This document shows positions 62,914-64,000 of a stretch of DNA of 64,000 bases, piece after piece. Each line of letters starts with the position of its first letter. Position 1 is the stretch's first letter. The DNA is taken from NCBI RefSeq assembly GCF_002157205.1, contig NZ_CP021358.1, forward strand, positions 1,860,001 to 1,924,000, given 5' to 3'. Both the position numbers and the translations under genes were made by a program. Below the pieces are notes generated by a model, which saw only the letters and a program-made list of their open reading frames with translations, was not told where the DNA came from and made no database searches. The stretch comes from Kushneria marisflavi. GTDB lineage: Bacteria; Pseudomonadota; Gammaproteobacteria; Pseudomonadales; Halomonadaceae.

Positions 62914-63672
62914 TTACTCCGATGTCAGGGGGGTAATGGCGGCATCCAGCAGCGCCGGGTCCAGATGTTTCTCGATCGGCTCCAGCATCTCCCCGGCGAA
63001 AGCCATCAACCGTGCCAGGGCTTCATCCGCCGCCTGCACACGGCCATCGATGACGCACTCCAGCATCTCCTGATGCAGACGAATGTTGGTCCGGATCAAC
63101 GGCTCATCGCCGAAATGCATCAAAAACAGATAGCCCAGCCGCCGAAAAAGCGTATGCAGCGGCCGCAGGGTGCGCTCAATGAAGGGTTCGCTTGCGGCCT
63201 TGAGGACGAGACGATCCAGCCGTCGATCGATGTCGTTGAAGCGACGCACCCGGTCATCGCACAGCGGGGCATCGTCCTTGACCAGGTCGGCCAGCGCCGC
63301 AGCCAGCTGGCGCATCTGACTGCGCTCGAGCGTGCTGGCCCGCTCACAGGCCTGCTCGATGGCAAAGCGCTCAAGATCATGACGCACCCGCAACAGGCGG
63401 CGCTCCCGCCCCAGATCGATGGGCAGCACTCGAATGCCGCGACCGGCGCGAACCTCCAGCAGCGTGTCATCACTTAACCGCCTCGTGGCCTCGAGTACCG
63501 GCATGCGTCCAAGCCCGGTACGCGTTTGAAGCTCGGCCATGGTGAGGAAGGCGCCCGGCCGCAGTTCCATATGGGCCAGCAGCGTCTCGAGACGCTCATA
63601 GGCCAGTTCTGCACGGGAAATGCCCGGCGTTTCATTGAGATGTTCCAGGGGCTCCAGCCTTCTTTCCTGCAT
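62914..63672 (-). CDS. GntR-family regulator with FCD domain
   Basis: A 252-residue regulator. Residues ~20-85 are a GntR winged helix (AYERLETLLAHMELRPGAFL, then MAELQTRTGLGRMPVLEATR). About 100-230 form an FCD ligand-binding domain (LRVRHDLERFAIEQACERAS, DDAPLCDDRVRRFNDIDRRL, ending LARLMAFAGEM). It is divergent from a Tat-exported solute-binding protein and followed by a hydroxyacid dehydrogenase, so it probably controls uptake and use of an organic acid. GAGG lies six bases before ATG 63672. A palindrome at 63724-63735 may be its operator. Confidence 0.87.
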   Translation of the reverse strand: MQERRLEPLEHLNETPGISRAELAYERLETLLAHMELRPGAFLTMAELQTRTGLGRMPVLEATRRLSDDTLLEVRAGRGIRVLPIDLGRERRLLRVRHDLERFAIEQACERASTLERSQMRQLAAALADLVKDDAPLCDDRVRRFNDIDRRLDRLVLKAASEPFIERTLRPLHTLFRRLGYLFLMHFGDEPLIRTNIRLHQEMLECVIDGRVQAADEALARLMAFAGEMLEPIEKHLDPALLDAAITPLTSE

Positions 63673-63723
63673 GTTGTCCTCGCACGATGACGCCATTCGG
63701 CGTCGCTGTGAATACGCCCTATG

Positions 63724-63735
63724 TATCATATGATA
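63724..63735. promoter_or_regulatory. Candidate operator in the divergent promoter
   Basis: The palindrome TATCATATGATA lies between the divergent GntR regulator and the solute-binding protein gene, in an AT-rich stretch that must hold both promoters. FCD-type regulators bind such short palindromes. Confidence 0.5.
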
Positions 63736-63821
63736 TTGCGATATACAGAAATATATTTCTCCTTCGGCAGCGCTTTATCGACGTCCATTCCCAAAAACGC
63801 TGCCTTTCGAAGGAGCGTGTC

Positions 63822-64000
63822 ATGGCAGAACTTACCAGGCGCCGACTGCTGGCCGGTGCGGGTGCCGGCCTTCTTGGCGCCACAGCGTTATCCGGCCGGG
63901 TAATGGCCGAAGGCCATCGCCAGTATCGTCTGCGAGCACAGACCAACAAGAGTGAAACCTCGACCCAGGGCGCCATGTACACGCGCTTTGTCGAGCTCTG
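63822..64000 (+). CDS. Solute-binding protein with Tat signal, probably TRAP DctP type (partial)
   Basis: The first ~60 residues of a gene that runs off the window. A twin-arginine signal is visible: ELTRRRLLAGAGAGLLGATA, then MAEGHRQY after the expected cleavage region. The mature start YRLRAQTNKSETSTQGAMYT, with RFVEL following, resembles DctP-type periplasmic receptors of TRAP transporters. AAGGAG precedes the ATG by six bases. It is divergent from the GntR regulator. The substrate is unknown; because the signal is Tat-type the protein may bind a cofactor or fold before export. Confidence 0.75.
   Translation, partial: MAELTRRRLLAGAGAGLLGATALSGRVMAEGHRQYRLRAQTNKSETSTQGAMYTRFVEL

Noticed and set aside
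1..64000. CRISPR arrays, rRNA genes, complete insertion sequences, prophage genes
   Set aside because: None was seen: no regularly spaced repeats, no rRNA sequence, no transposase or phage structural motifs in any frame.

Overview
The window looks like a chromosomal segment of a moderately halophilic gammaproteobacterium, most likely of the Halomonadaceae (Halomonas/Kushneria type). This is inferred from gene content and style: a GC-rich backbone, TRAP and tripartite tricarboxylate (TTT) uptake systems, LldP/LldD lactate use, a minor-pilin cluster and MntP. No marker gene allows a firm species call.

Layout. 1-2.1 kb: GH15 glucoamylase/trehalase-like hydrolase. 2.1-4.6 kb: TauE/SafE exporter and a YfcC-family permease. 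4.6-8.6 kb: lactate locus (lldR divergent from lldP-lldD) with two matching palindromic operators. 8.6-12.3 kb: lipoprotein, S-methylmethionine use (mmuP-mmuM), a perfect 16-bp parS-like palindrome at 11904-11919, and YjdM/PhnA. 12.6-16.3 kb: mntP, an unknown protein paired with an MscS channel, csaA and an HD hydrolase. 16.4-21.7 kb: a MocR regulator divergent from a compact operon of AlaX-like editing protein, MFS transporter, cysteine-synthase-like PLP enzyme and serine-acetyltransferase-like enzyme. This reads as a small cluster that could make and export an amino acid. 21.8-29.2 kb: housekeeping and unknown genes (nitroreductase, cold-shock protein, chemoreceptor, GNAT, DUF2254, RluF, YrhK). 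29.3-32.7 kb: minor pilins fimT-pilV-pilW-pilX-like, with pilW interrupted by an in-frame TAG. 32.9-35.1 kb: HD protein and an ABC-F ATPase with a structured leader.

35.2-50.7 kb is an AT-richer island carrying a DNA phosphorothioation system: dndBCDE on the plus strand, facing dptFGH on the minus strand. dndA is absent. The dptFGH operon continues into two further genes: a ParB-like protein, and a helical-repeat protein ending in a two-helix potassium-channel pore with a TTLGYGD filter. I know of no characterised Dnd/Dpt system with this pair, so it is the best candidate here for something undescribed. The island ends next to tRNA-Arg(CCG), and no integrase is visible.

50.9-64 kb: thiM overlapping a CrtI/CrtD-like desaturase and a CruF-like carotenoid hydratase; a LacI regulator divergent from a TctC-TctB-TctA-HpcH/HpaI aldolase operon; DUF2891; an acyltransferase-3 protein; a D-2-hydroxyacid dehydrogenase with an FCD-type GntR regulator; and the start of a Tat-exported, probably TRAP-type solute-binding protein.

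Start codons were chosen by eye from Shine-Dalgarno spacing and family N-termini. All names rest on motif recognition, without database searches.
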